From Dehalogenimonas sp. 4OHTPN (GTDB lineage Bacteria > Chloroflexota > Dehalococcoidia > Dehalococcoidales > Dehalococcoidaceae): a DNA stretch of 64,000 nt. This document shows positions 41,746-50,983 of this stretch, piece by piece. A program made the translations under genes and the position numbers. Under the pieces are notes generated by a model. The model made no database searches. It saw nothing but the letters and a program-made list of their open reading frames with translations, and was not told where the DNA came from. The DNA lies in NCBI RefSeq assembly GCF_040448695.1, contig NZ_CP159307.1, forward strand, positions 1,054,001-1,118,000, read 5' to 3'. Each line of letters begins with the position of its first letter. The first letter of the stretch is position 1.

Positions 41746-42132
41746 ACGGTGATTAATAAAGTCTATCTCGTATATTTCCAAAATATCGACCATCTTATTA
41801 AGACCAGGGAACATGTCGTTGATACGTAAACCCGTACAACAGAACTTGGGCGCTGCGGTACAGTAGGGGCAGCCGAATAAGCGTGCCTATCGCGGAGCGA
41901 TAAGGCACTGTCAATGGTTCGGACTGGTGCGGGAGTAGCAAGAAGGATTTTACGATGTTTGATTCCAAAAATATCGATAAACGAAGCGTAGCTTTGCCAG
42001 GCGACATCAGCAAACGTATAACAACGGCTTCGTTTCACCTAAAATATATTTTTAGTGAAAATACAAAGATGAATAACAAAACCCAATCGCCTGAGACCTA
42101 TAACTGAAAACTGGCAGTTACCTCGGTGATTG
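41746..42132 (+). ncRNA. Candidate structured RNA or structured leader of unknown class
   Basis: About 390 bases without a recognisable gene but rich in nested complementarity. One hairpin is GTGCC-TATCG / CGATA-A-GGCAC (41884-41911 region), closed further out by CAG-CCGAA / TTCGG-A-CTG. AAACGAAGC at 41980 pairs with GCTTCGTTT at 42028. An AT hairpin lies around 42037-42058. CAATC-CC-GAG / CTC-GG-GATTG encloses AACTG/CAGTT at about 42085-42132. I checked by eye against RNase P, tmRNA, SRP and common riboswitch cores and saw no match. A strong promoter leads into it. Confidence 0.4.
41956..42108 (+). CDS. Possible 50-residue peptide with a good ribosome-binding site
   Basis: ATG 41956 is preceded by AAGAAGGA at a seven-base distance. 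The ORF encodes a basic, polar 50-residue peptide starting MFDSKNIDKRSVALPGD, with no recognisable domain or membrane helix. It lies inside the structured stretch downstream of the 41708 promoter. The upstream hairpins could act as a leader controlling it, or the ORF could be chance within an RNA gene. Confidence 0.35.
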
Positions 42133-42159
42133 CCACAATTGACATAAAAAAGATATAAT
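42130..42159 (+). promoter_or_regulatory. Promoter of uvrA
   Basis: TTGCCA, 18 bases and TATAAT lie 31 bases before ATG 42191, which is preceded by AAGGAG. A TTGACA inside the spacer is only nine bases from the -10 and cannot be the -35. Confidence 0.7.
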
Positions 42160-42190
42160 GCAAGGTTGATTTTCAAGGAGTCGTAACTAT

Positions 42191-45019
42191 ATGCCGTTAG
42201 ATAAGATCATTGTCAAAGGCGCCAGGGAGCATAACCTGAAGAACATAGATGTCACTATCCCTCGGGATAAATTGGTAGTCATCACCGGGGCTTCTGGTTC
42301 CGGCAAGTCATCCCTTGCTTTTGACACCATCTATGCGGAGGGCCAGCGCCGCTATATGGAATCCTTGTCGGCTTACGCCCGTCAGTTTCTGGGACGAATG
42401 GAAAAGCCGGATGTCGATTACATTGATGGACTGTCGCCCGCCATTTCTATAGACCAGAAAGGCGCATCGAGGAATCCTCGTTCCACGGTCGGTACGACGA
42501 CCGAGATCTATGACTATCTGCGACTGTTGTTTGCTCGGGTCGGACACCCCCACTGCCCGAACTGTGGTCGGGAGATCTCCATGCAGGCAGTGGAACAGAT
42601 TGTGGACACTGTGAAAGCCCTCCCGGAAGAGTCGAAGATTTTCGTCCTGGCGCCATTGGTCAAGGACCGCAAAGGCGAACACCAGGCCATCTTCAAAGAA
42701 CTCAGGAAATCAGGCTACGCCCGTGTCCGAATTGATGGCACGACACGCGATCTATCTGAAGATATCGAACTCGACAAGAAGAAGAAGCACAAGATTGAGG
42801 TTGTCATCGACCGGTTAGTTATCGGGCAATCTGACACCCAGGCGCGCTTGGCTGACTCAATTGAAACAGCCTTGAAACTGGGTGATGGTGTCGTCGTTAT
42901 ATCAATCGTCGACGGAATGGAGTATCTCTTCTCTGAGAAGTTCTCTTGCGCTGACTGCGGTATTTCATTGGGTGAAATCGAACCTAGGAGTTTCTCATTC
43001 AACTCACCCCATGGCGCCTGCCCCGACTGCACCGGCTTGGGCATCAAGATGGAGTTCGACCCTGACATGGTTATCCCCAACAAAAAACTGTCTCTGGCTG
43101 AGGGGGCTATTCATCCCTACCAGTGGCAAACGTGGTACTTTTCGCAACTTGAAGACGTAGCCCGTAAACACGGCTTCAGTTTAAACGTGCCGGTGGAGCG
43201 CCTCACGCCTGGGCAGGTAGACATTGTTCTCTTTGGTGAGGACGGCAGCAAAATTAAATACAAAAACCGCTTCGGAAAAACGCGCGAGTATTCCTCCGGA
43301 TTCGAGGGCGTCATTCCCCGACTTGAGAGGTTATACAGGGATTCGGAATCTGAGCAGGTTCGTGCCGGTATTGAACGGTATATGGTATCGACCCCTTGTC
43401 CTTCCTGCGGCGGAAAAAGGTTGAAACCCGAAGCACTTTCGGTGCTAATGGAAGGTAAAAACATTGCCGAAATCTCCGCTCTGTCGGTGGTCGACTCCCT
43501 CGATTGGGTTGATGTTCTCGCCGACCCCAACACACCACTCTCGGAGCGCGAACAGATCATCGCCAGGCAGATCTTGAAAGAATTGAAATCACGCCTGGGT
43601 TTCCTCGCGGATGTGGGGTTGGATTACCTGTCGATTGACCGGGCTTCAGCGACCCTGTCCGGCGGCGAAGCGCAGCGTATCCGACTGGCAACGCAGATTG
43701 GTTCCGGCCTGATGGGCGTACTCTACATCTGCGACGAACCTACGGTAGGTTTGCACCCTGCCGATGACTCCCGTCTCATCGATACTTTGAAGAGGCTTCG
43801 CAATCTGGGCAACTCAATACTGGTCGTCGAACATGATGAAGCGATGATGCGAGCCGCAGACTGGATTGTTGACCTTGGCCCAGGAGCCGGCGAGCACGGA
43901 GGTCATGTCATCGTCTCCGGGCCCTTGAGCGAGGTGCTGGACTGCCGCCACTCAATCACTGGCGCCTACCTCTCCGGCCGTAAATCAATCCCCTTACCGG
44001 ACAAGCGGCGATCGGTTCTGGGTAAGGAGTTAGTTATCCGGGGCGCCAGGCAAAACAACTTGAAAGATATCGACGTCCACATCCCGTTAGGAAGTCTGGT
44101 GTGCATCGCCGGCGTCTCCGGCTCAGGTAAGAGCACCCTGGTGAACGAGATACTTTTTAAAAAGCTAGCCCAGGTTTTTTCCGGCGCCCGTGAGAAACCC
44201 GGCGACCATGACGGCGTCGATGGCCTGGAGTACATCGACAAGGTTATAGCCATAGACCAGTCACCGATCGGTCGTACTCCGCGGTCGAATCCTGCCACCT
44301 ACACCGGCGCCTTTACACCGATCCGTGATCTTTTTACCACTGTACCAGAGGCGCGAGTGCGTGGTTACAACCCCGGGCGTTTCTCCTTTAACATCAAAGG
44401 CGGTCGTTGCGAGACATGCCGGGGAGAGGGCTACATAGAGATCGAAATGCAGTTCCTTCCAGACGTAACCGTGCCATGCGAGGTATGCCGGGGAAAACGC
44501 TACTCCCGCGAGGTGCTGGACATCAAGTTCAAAGATATGAATATAGCCGAAGTTCTCGATATGACTGTTGATCACGCCCTTGATTTCTTTGAGCATTTCC
44601 CGTCTATCAAGTTCAAGCTCAAAAGCTTGCACGACGTCGGTTTGGGTTACATCAGACTTGGTCAGCCGGCGCCGACACTGTCCGGCGGTGAAGCCCAGCG
44701 TATTAAGCTTGCCTCTGAGTTAGCGCGGCGTGCCACTGGGCACACCCTTTACATCCTTGACGAGCCGACTACCGGGCTGTCATTTGATGATGTGGCGGCG
44801 TTGCTCAAGGTGATGCAACGGTTGGTGGCATCTGGCAACTCCGTGGTAGTTATCGAACACCAGTTGGATATAATCAAGAATGCTGATTGGGTTATTGACC
44901 TTGGACCTGGAGCTGGGCACCGCGGCGGGCAGATTGTTGCAGTGGGTACGCCTGAGCAGGTGGCGCAAGTACCATGCTCAGCTACCGGGGTTTACTTAAA
45001 AAAAGTATTGCCATCCTAG
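42191..45019 (+). CDS. uvrA: Excinuclease ABC subunit A
   Basis: A complete 942-residue UvrA, the damage-recognition ATPase of nucleotide excision repair. Two ABC modules are present: Walker A GASGSGKS (33-40) and GVSGSGKS (about 641-648), with LSGGEAQR signatures near 489 and 832. Zinc fingers CADC...CPDC (about 254-284) and CETC...CEVC (about 738-764) are intact. Its TAG stop overlaps the TAG of the convergent hydrolase in a CTAG. Confidence 0.97.
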   Translation: MPLDKIIVKGAREHNLKNIDVTIPRDKLVVITGASGSGKSSLAFDTIYAEGQRRYMESLSAYARQFLGRMEKPDVDYIDGLSPAISIDQKGASRNPRSTVGTTTEIYDYLRLLFARVGHPHCPNCGREISMQAVEQIVDTVKALPEESKIFVLAPLVKDRKGEHQAIFKELRKSGYARVRIDGTTRDLSEDIELDKKKKHKIEVVIDRLVIGQSDTQARLADSIETALKLGDGVVVISIVDGMEYLFSEKFSCADCGISLGEIEPRSFSFNSPHGACPDCTGLGIKMEFDPDMVIPNKKLSLAEGAIHPYQWQTWYFSQLEDVARKHGFSLNVPVERLTPGQVDIVLFGEDGSKIKYKNRFGKTREYSSGFEGVIPRLERLYRDSESEQVRAGIERYMVSTPCPSCGGKRLKPEALSVLMEGKNIAEISALSVVDSLDWVDVLADPNTPLSEREQIIARQILKELKSRLGFLADVGLDYLSIDRASATLSGGEAQRIRLATQIGSGLMGVLYICDEPTVGLHPADDSRLIDTLKRLRNLGNSILVVEHDEAMMRAADWIVDLGPGAGEHGGHVIVSGPLSEVLDCRHSITGAYLSGRKSIPLPDKRRSVLGKELVIRGARQNNLKDIDVHIPLGSLVCIAGVSGSGKSTLVNEILFKKLAQVFSGAREKPGDHDGVDGLEYIDKVIAIDQSPIGRTPRSNPATYTGAFTPIRDLFTTVPEARVRGYNPGRFSFNIKGGRCETCRGEGYIEIEMQFLPDVTVPCEVCRGKRYSREVLDIKFKDMNIAEVLDMTVDHALDFFEHFPSIKFKLKSLHDVGLGYIRLGQPAPTLSGGEAQRIKLASELARRATGHTLYILDEPTTGLSFDDVAALLKVMQRLVASGNSVVVIEHQLDIIKNADWVIDLGPGAGHRGGQIVAVGTPEQVAQVPCSATGVYLKKVLPS

Positions 45020-45855
45020 ACCAATGTATGCTTGTCCAGCCAGCGGATCATCGTTCCCAGCACGAAATCGTGGCAAGGCTCGTTGAAAATTTCGTGGTAG
45101 CAGCCGGGGAAGAAGTGAAGTTCTTTGTCGGTAGATGCGATGGAATTATAGAAAAGTTGGCTGCCGGAAGGCTCCGCCAAACGATCGGAAGCGCCGTGCA
45201 TGAGAAGGACCGGCAACTTGATCTTCGCAGACAATGCTTGAACGTTCGACATGGCGTCAAGCATTTCAGCACCCGTACGGGCCGGTATCTTGCCAGTAAA
45301 AACCAGTGGATCTCCAATGTAATTTTTAACAACATTCTCGTCCCGGCTAATCCCTGCGCACTCAAGTTGTCTCACACCGAGACGAGGAATGATGACAGAA
45401 AGTGTTTTTACTAATTTTAAGGTTCGCTTTGTGATGCTTTCACCAGCTTTGAGCACTAGGCCGGACAGCACAGCACCGGTGACCCATGTTGGGTGGCACG
45501 TGCTGTAAAAAGCCGCCTCCAGCGCCCCTAAGCTATGGCCGATGATGAACAGCGGCAGGCTGGGGTTTTCTTGCCTTACAAAATCAACAAAACGGCTGAG
45601 ATCGCCGGTTAAATCGGCGAACCGATCGATATAACAGCGCTTGCCTGGAGATTTCCCATGCCCGCGCTGGTCATAACTCCAGACGGAGTAGCCCTTGGGA
45701 ACCAGGTAATCAATCACGTTGTTGTACCTGCCTGAGTGATCAGCCAGTCCGTGTACCAGCACGACAACAGCTTTAAACCTGCTATCTGGCAACCAAGCCT
45801 GATAATACAGCGCTTGCCCCTTGCTGATGTTAAAATCCCCTTCAAGATAACGCAT
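45016..45855 (-). CDS. Alpha/beta hydrolase, monoacylglycerol lipase-like
   Basis: 279 residues with the serine hydrolase fold. The oxyanion region is VLVHGLADHSGRY, the nucleophile elbow is GHSLGA, the acid is in MHGASDRLAEP, and the His is in GCYHEIFNE. Such enzymes cleave monoglycerides or lysophospholipids. I place the start at ATG 45855: the promoter TTGTCA-17-TATATT on this strand ends eight bases before it, so earlier GTG and TTG codons would fall within promoter DNA. This predicts a leaderless mRNA. Confidence 0.85.
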   Translation of the reverse strand: MRYLEGDFNISKGQALYYQAWLPDSRFKAVVVLVHGLADHSGRYNNVIDYLVPKGYSVWSYDQRGHGKSPGKRCYIDRFADLTGDLSRFVDFVRQENPSLPLFIIGHSLGALEAAFYSTCHPTWVTGAVLSGLVLKAGESITKRTLKLVKTLSVIIPRLGVRQLECAGISRDENVVKNYIGDPLVFTGKIPARTGAEMLDAMSNVQALSAKIKLPVLLMHGASDRLAEPSGSQLFYNSIASTDKELHFFPGCYHEIFNEPCHDFVLGTMIRWLDKHTLV

Positions 45856-45863
45856 TGGGCGTA

Positions 45864-45892
45864 AATATAGCAATTGACTCACCTTTTGACAA
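45864..45892 (-). promoter_or_regulatory. Promoter of the alpha/beta hydrolase gene
   Basis: On the minus strand TTGTCA, 17 bases and TATATT, then eight bases to ATG 45855. Its -35 box occupies the same bases as the -35 box of the divergent HD-domain gene. Confidence 0.6.
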
Positions 45893-45915
45893 CGTTAAAC
45901 GTTGGTTATTAAGAT
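45886..45915 (+). promoter_or_regulatory. Promoter of the HD-domain gene
   Basis: TTGACA, 18 bases and TAAGAT, with ATG 45935 some 19 bases further on and GAGGA as ribosome-binding site. It shares its -35 with the opposite promoter. Confidence 0.55.
45890..45904. promoter_or_regulatory. Perfect 15-base palindrome between divergent promoters
   Basis: CAACGTT A AACGTTG, seven-base arms around one base. It covers the spacer of the plus-strand promoter and the -35 of the minus-strand promoter, so a bound repressor would block both. The regulator is unknown. Confidence 0.5.
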
Positions 45916-45934
45916 ATGCGCCGAGGAACAAACT

Positions 45935-46483
45935 ATGAATCGTGAGCAAGCCCTTTCCGAGGTACAAGGTAGGGTATGCAACCCCAATCTCATCAAGCAT
46001 ATGCTGGCTACGGAGGCAGTTATGCGGGCGTTGGCTGAACGGTTAGGAGAGGATGTAGAAGATTGGGGTTTAGCAGGACTTTTACACGACGTGGACTTGG
46101 AAGTATGCAAAGGCGATTTAGCTGTTCATGGCCAGATGTCGGCGGAAATGGCGCGCAGGATGGGTGTCTCTGAAGCCGTTTGCCATGCCATCGAGTGCCA
46201 CAGTACAGAAGGTGAATCTTGCCAGAGCCTCCTGGATAAAGCCCTCTATTGTGCCGACCCGGTGACCGGGCTAATCACCGCCGGCGCTCTCATCCGGGCT
46301 GAGAAGAAATTGGCAATAGTTGAATCTAGGTCCATCTTGAAACGCTTTAAAGAGAAGAGTTTTGCCGCCGGCGCTAACCGCGAACAGATCGCAAGATGCG
46401 CAGACATCGGCCTGCCACTAGAAGAATTCATCGGATTATCGCTAAAGGCGATGCAGGGCATATCCGACCAGCTAGGTCTCTAG
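45935..46483 (+). CDS. HD-superfamily phosphohydrolase-like protein
   Basis: 182 residues. HD motifs are NLIKHMLATEAVMRAL (first His), GLLHDVDLEV (HD pair) and AIECHSTEGES (third His), followed by ADPVTGLI (Asp). This matches the HDIG/HD family of metal-dependent phosphohydrolases whose substrates vary. ATG 45935 has GAGGA upstream. An 11-codon extension would begin inside the promoter. Its TAG overlaps the TAG of the convergent sbcC in a CTAG. Confidence 0.85.
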   Translation: MNREQALSEVQGRVCNPNLIKHMLATEAVMRALAERLGEDVEDWGLAGLLHDVDLEVCKGDLAVHGQMSAEMARRMGVSEAVCHAIECHSTEGESCQSLLDKALYCADPVTGLITAGALIRAEKKLAIVESRSILKRFKEKSFAAGANREQIARCADIGLPLEEFIGLSLKAMQGISDQLGL

Positions 46484-49074
46484 TTGTAACTAACCCGGAT
46501 ACTGCTACCGTCGGAAATCTTAATGACCTCGATACGTGCAGGAAAAGCGTCCTTGAACTCCTCGATGTGGGTGATCACCAGGATACAGTCGAACTGGTCT
46601 TGGATGGAGGCAATAGCCTCCTTGAGCTTTTCAATGCCGGTGGCGTCCTGGGTGCCGAAACCTTCGTCGATAATAAGGGTGCGTAACGGAGCGCCGGCTC
46701 GATGGGCCAGCACACGGGATAACGCCAATCTAAGGGCAAAGTTTATGCGGAAGGCCTCACCGCCGGAGAAGAGATCGTAATCGCGCGTGCCCAGTTCGTC
46801 GCTGATCTTAATGTCGAAAGTCTCTGCCAGTTCTCCTTTTCTCGTAGCCCGCTGCAGCTCTAGCTTCAGGCCCATACGGTTGTCGGTCATCTTGGCCAAC
46901 AGCCGGTTGGCCTCCGCCTCCATCTCGGGCACTGCGTTCTCGATCAACAGCGCCTGGATGCCGTTTTTACCGAATGCTTGGTGCAATGCCTTGTAGGTAC
47001 TTTCATCAGCTGCGTGCCTTGTCATCTCTATCATCTGCCCGGCCAGTTTCTGCTCCAGGTCGTAAAGTTGGGAAAGCCCCTGTTTTAAACTGCCTACATG
47101 CTCGGCAGCCTGGCTTGTGGTGGTGGCCAGCATTTTCAACTTGGTCTCGGCGGCGGCTAGGTCTCCGGCTTCGAGGCGGGGCAATTTTGTCAGCGCCTGC
47201 CGAAGTTCATCAACCTCCGTCAGACGCTTCCGAAGCCTCTCTTCCAACTCTCGTACGGATGCTTGGTTTTTCCTCAAGTTCAATTCCTCACTGGCAAAGA
47301 GCTTCTCGGCCTGCGCGAGTTCCTGCCGGCGCATCTCCCAACTTTCCAGCGATTTAACTTGTTCAATCAATTTCCTGTGTTCTGCTGGATCGTAATCCAG
47401 ACAGCCGATAGTCTCATCAAGCGTCTTCAGCGTATGACGCTCTTCTTGGGCGTATTCATGTTCTTCGATCAGCCGGGTGATCTCGGCTATTTTCCTTTCG
47501 CCTTCGGGCAAACGCCCGGCGGCAGCTTCTGCTTCAGCGATCTCATGTTGTAGCCGGACCTCCAGGGTATTCAAACGTGCCCGTTCGTTCTTGATCGTAT
47601 TGTCGAGAGCCAAGTGGCGCTCAATGGAACCAATCTCCCAGGCTTTATCTGCTCTTTCGGCAGCCAATTCGGCCAGGCGGAGTTCAGCCGCGGCTCGTTC
47701 GGCACTATATTTGGCCTTAACCATTTTAAACCGGCCATCGCCTAATTCGGCGTCGCACACCGGGCAGAGGGCGACGTCACCGGTTGAGGTAAGCAGCCCC
47801 AATTTTTCGGTTATTTCAGCAAGGCGCTGAATTTGCCCCTGCTCCGCGGCGCCAATAGCGGAAAGTTCTACTTTGAAAGCCTGAAGCCGTAGTTTTTCAC
47901 TCTCGAGCAAACGCTCCCTGGCAGTCAGCTTATCTGACTCCAGCTTGAGCGATTCGGCGTTCAACCGCAATTCATTAAGTTTCCTGGACTTTTCCAAAAG
48001 CTCTTCATATTTCGCCTGCCAAGATGCGCGTTTGTTTTCTAAAAAGTGACGGGCTTCGATCACCTTCTTCTCAACTACCTGCCGCTCACCCTCGAGACGG
48101 CGTACTTCGGCCAGCTTAACGCCGTATTCATCATTCGCCTGCCGGGCGATGATATATCTGGAGTAGTTGACCTCCACTTCAGCCTTATTAGCAAGAATAG
48201 CCCGGTGAATAGCGATGCGTTTTTCCGTTTCCGCAACATCAGTTTTACGAAGGCTCAAATCGTCCAAGTTTTCCTTCGCAGCTGTTTCGGCTCGTGTGAG
48301 CGCCTGTTCGTATGATTCGATGAGCTGGCGTGTTTGCCTCATACTTTCCATGGCGGCACGTTTTCTGGTTAAGACCTCTTCGGTATCGGCAAGTTCCCGC
48401 TGGGCAGAGGCTAAAGATGACTCAAGGGCTGGTCGTCTTTCAAGCTGGCATTGGTCCAATTCTATACTTTGAGCGAGGAGATTTTTTGCCGAAGCCGCCT
48501 GATTGGCCTTATCTCTGGCTCTATCAGCCAACTCATCATAGGAGTCCAGACCGAGGATGCTGACCAGCACTTCTTTACGTTGTGAGGCGGTCAGCCCGGT
48601 GAAATGGTCCGCCTCTCCCTGTTTCAGATAGGCGGAACTTACAAAAGTATCGTAGTCGAGGTGGATTATTTTCGTTATCTTATCTTCGGTTTCACTTATG
48701 GTATTCCCGGATATTGATTTAAGCTCTTCTCGGGAGACAAGGAAAAGCGCCAGGCTGCTCTGCCCGACGCCACCGGTCTTCCTGGGTTTAACCCGGCGGC
48801 GAATGACCCGATAAACCTGGCCGTCTCCGGCGCGGAAGTCGAAGATAATTTCGGTTTCTGATTCGCCCTGAGTGATCAGATCATCATCGGTAGTTGAGCG
48901 GCTGCGCAAGCGGGATTTGCCCCAGAGTGCCCACGTCATGGCATCGATGATGGAAGTTTTACCGGCACCGTTATCTCCGGTGATGCATGCGAGTTTTATG
49001 CCCTCGAAAGAAAAAGGCGGCAAGCTGCCGCGGTAGGGCAGGAAATTTTTCATCTGGAGGCGGACTGGTATCAT
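46480..49074 (-). CDS. sbcC: SbcC/Rad50-type DNA repair ATPase
   Basis: 864 residues. The Walker A motif is GDNGAGKTS near residue 35. Long coiled coils surround a zinc hook with Cys437 and Cys440 (CPVCDAELGD). The C-terminal half-ATPase has LFSGGEAFRINFALRLALS and LIIDEGFGTQD. It works with the SbcD/Mre11 nuclease on DNA ends and hairpins. No sbcD gene lies next to it, contrary to the usual order; the upstream short ORF is not SbcD. ATG 49074 overlaps that ORF's TGA, so coupling is possible. Confidence 0.93.
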   Translation of the reverse strand: MIPVRLQMKNFLPYRGSLPPFSFEGIKLACITGDNGAGKTSIIDAMTWALWGKSRLRSRSTTDDDLITQGESETEIIFDFRAGDGQVYRVIRRRVKPRKTGGVGQSSLALFLVSREELKSISGNTISETEDKITKIIHLDYDTFVSSAYLKQGEADHFTGLTASQRKEVLVSILGLDSYDELADRARDKANQAASAKNLLAQSIELDQCQLERRPALESSLASAQRELADTEEVLTRKRAAMESMRQTRQLIESYEQALTRAETAAKENLDDLSLRKTDVAETEKRIAIHRAILANKAEVEVNYSRYIIARQANDEYGVKLAEVRRLEGERQVVEKKVIEARHFLENKRASWQAKYEELLEKSRKLNELRLNAESLKLESDKLTARERLLESEKLRLQAFKVELSAIGAAEQGQIQRLAEITEKLGLLTSTGDVALCPVCDAELGDGRFKMVKAKYSAERAAAELRLAELAAERADKAWEIGSIERHLALDNTIKNERARLNTLEVRLQHEIAEAEAAAGRLPEGERKIAEITRLIEEHEYAQEERHTLKTLDETIGCLDYDPAEHRKLIEQVKSLESWEMRRQELAQAEKLFASEELNLRKNQASVRELEERLRKRLTEVDELRQALTKLPRLEAGDLAAAETKLKMLATTTSQAAEHVGSLKQGLSQLYDLEQKLAGQMIEMTRHAADESTYKALHQAFGKNGIQALLIENAVPEMEAEANRLLAKMTDNRMGLKLELQRATRKGELAETFDIKISDELGTRDYDLFSGGEAFRINFALRLALSRVLAHRAGAPLRTLIIDEGFGTQDATGIEKLKEAIASIQDQFDCILVITHIEEFKDAFPARIEVIKISDGSSIRVSYN

Positions 49075-49352
49075 CTGCGGCAGACCTGAGAAAGAAGTTT
49101 TGTTGTCGCCTTGTCGAGATTAAAAAGATTTAAGTAAAAACGATTGAAACGATACTCTTTGGTGATTTGTTTGGACTGCCTTACAGGCGTTTTTCGATAA
49201 CAGAAGAACGGATCCAACTCCAAATCGAGATCGCGGCCCGTTCTCAGATACGAGTCCGAACCGGTGTAAACGAAATTCGCGGGCAGGCGATATTCAACAT
49301 CAGTCGAGTCGCCGCGTCGAACACCGGAAAATGACGTGCATGCAGAATTCAT
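49071..49352 (-). CDS. Possible 93-residue protein upstream of sbcC, start at the promoter
   Basis: An ORF of unrecognised sequence whose TGA overlaps the sbcC ATG. Its ATG at 49352 sits seven bases after a consensus TATAAT, which would give a leaderless transcript. An ATG three codons earlier falls in the -10 box itself and is excluded. Composition is polar and Arg/Leu-rich with no motif. If not translated, the stretch is a 280-base leader of sbcC. Confidence 0.4.
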   Translation of the reverse strand: MNSACTSFSGVRRGDSTDVEYRLPANFVYTGSDSYLRTGRDLDLELDPFFCYRKTPVRQSKQITKEYRFNRFYLNLFNLDKATTKLLSQVCRR

Positions 49353-49359
49353 GGGAGTC

Positions 49360-49390
49360 ATTATAGCACCGGTGTTCTTTTATCTGTCAA
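49360..49390 (-). promoter_or_regulatory. Strong extended -10 promoter of the sbcC unit
   Basis: On the minus strand TTGACA, 19 bases ending TGC, and TATAAT. It lies between the rpoD stop and sbcC, so sbcC can be expressed apart from rpoD. Confidence 0.75.
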
Positions 49391-49441
49391 GCGCCTTTTG
49401 TCGTATTTCGCCGGTAGCCTGAAAAATATTTTCAAAAATGG

Positions 49442-50980
49442 TTATTCAAGGTAATCTTTAAGTTTGCGGCTTCGACTGGGGTGACGCAATTTACGCAGAG
49501 CTTTGGCTTCAATCTGGCGGATGCGTTCCCGGGTAACGTTGAACTCTTTGCCTACCTCTTCAAGAGTCCGGCTGCGGCCGTCTTCCAGACCGAAACGCAG
49601 TTGGAGAACACGCCTTTCGCGGGGCGTCAAACTACCCAGAACACTGTCGATCTGCTCTTTAAGAAGCTGGCGAGAGGCGGCATCAGGCGGCGGCAGGGCA
49701 TTCTGATCTTCGATAAAATCACCGAGATGGGAGTCCTCTTCCTCGCCAATGGGCGATTCCAGGGACACCGGCAGCTGAGAAACTTTGGCGATTTCCCGGA
49801 CTTTATCGGCCGGAAGTTCCATTTCCACAGCAATTTCGTCAGGAGTCGGTTCGCGCCCGAGTTTTTGCGACAGCGAACGGGAAACTGAAAGCAATTTATT
49901 TATCGTTTCCACCATGTGCACCGGTATGCGGATGGTTCGCGCCTGGTCAGCGATGGCTCGGGTAATAGCCTGGCGAATCCACCAGGTGGCGTAAGTCGAG
50001 AATTTGAAGCCGCGGTGGAAATCGAATTTTTCGACCGCGCGGATCAGTCCAATATTTCCCTCCTGGATGAGATCAAGCAGCGGCATGCCGCGGCCGATAT
50101 GTTTTTTGGCGACTGATACGACCAGACGAAGATTTGCCTGGATCAGGTGACGTTCAGCTTTTTTGGCTTCAATCTCAATGGTATCAAGGTAATTTTTGAT
50201 CTGGTGTTCATAGTGTTCCAGACGAGAGAGGAAAACCGGGTCTTTAACCAGAGAGTCGATATCCGAGAGTTGTGTATCAGCCGGTATGCCGTCCAGCACC
50301 TTCTTAGGCAATAGTTCGGAGTTGAGGGACAGGTCTATCAACGCCTGTTCGATTTGGGACACAGGAGCACCCTGGGCTTCAGCGATGCTCTTAGTTAATT
50401 CCTGATCAATTTCCTGATCGATGCTGGCGCGCAACCTGGGTTCAAAGACAGCCTCTTTGAAATTGGTGGAAACCGAAAGACCGAGCTGCTGCTGCAGCAA
50501 AGCCACGGTCTCCGCGGCTTTGACAAGTTCCTGCAACATACAGACCATTGTCTCAACCGCAGTAGGATTGTGACCGTCTCGAAGACGGCAGGCATCGCGG
50601 ATCTCCCGGATGCGCTTCCCCTCCTCCATCTTTTTAGCCAGCATTTTTTCGGTTTCAGCATTAAGTAATGGGACCCGGCCTATCTCATGGAGATACATGC
50701 GTACCGGATCGTCAACGATGCCGTGTTCCAGTTGCTCAAGCGGCATTTCTAGATCCGGCAGCATATGCTCCGCCCCTTCGGGAAGAGCCTCTGAATCAGC
50801 TTCGGCCTCGGCGGTCAGTTCTTCCCCGGTTAATTCAGCCGCCATTTCTTCAGAGGTCAGGTCAGCGGGGGGAAGCGGTTCTAACTCACCTTCTTTGTCT
50901 TCCTCTTGACTCTGGATGTCCGAAGAGGAAGGCTCCTGTTCGTCATCATTCACGGGCAGTTTAATAACTTCCTTTTCCAT
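49442..50980 (-). CDS. rpoD: Primary RNA polymerase sigma factor (sigma-70, RpoD/SigA)
   Basis: 512 residues. An acidic N-terminal stretch (about 1-85) takes the place of region 1.1. Region 1.2 begins [12 protein letters not shown]. Region 2 has [39 protein letters not shown] and [10 protein letters not shown] (-10 recognition). Region 4.2 has [27 protein letters not shown] (-35 recognition). It agrees with the TTGACA/TATAAT-like promoters seen in this window. It begins three bases after the dnaG stop, forming a dgt-dnaG-rpoD block. Confidence 0.97.
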   Translation of the reverse strand: MEKEVIKLPVNDDEQEPSSSDIQSQEEDKEGELEPLPPADLTSEEMAAELTGEELTAEAEADSEALPEGAEHMLPDLEMPLEQLEHGIVDDPVRMYLHEIGRVPLLNAETEKMLAKKMEEGKRIREIRDACRLRDGHNPTAVETMVCMLQELVKAAETVALLQQQLGLSVSTNFKEAVFEPRLRASIDQEIDQELTKSIAEAQGAPVSQIEQALIDLSLNSELLPKKVLDGIPADTQLSDIDSLVKDPVFLSRLEHYEHQIKNYLDTIEIEAKKAERHLIQANLRLVVSVAKKHIGRGMPLLDLIQEGNIGLIRAVEKFDFHRGFKFSTYATWWIRQAITRAIADQARTIRIPVHMVETINKLLSVSRSLSQKLGREPTPDEIAVEMELPADKVREIAKVSQLPVSLESPIGEEEDSHLGDFIEDQNALPPPDAASRQLLKEQIDSVLGSLTPRERRVLQLRFGLEDGRSRTLEEVGKEFNVTRERIRQIEAKALRKLRHPSRSRKLKDYLE

Positions 50981-50983
50981 TCT

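Noticed and set aside
41611-41829. Plus-strand ORF of 72 residues after the ROK gene
   Set aside because: The 41708 promoter lies inside it, there is no ribosome-binding site, and its composition is not coding-like.
41763-42038. Minus-strand ORF of 91 residues in the glgB-uvrA gap
   Set aside because: It has no ribosome-binding site and no recognisable motif. The inverted repeats on the other strand explain the stretch better.
41746-42132. RNase P RNA, tmRNA or SRP RNA in the structured stretch
   Set aside because: Their conserved cores (for example GAGGAAAGTCC of RNase P, or a tRNA-Ala-like end for tmRNA) are not present.
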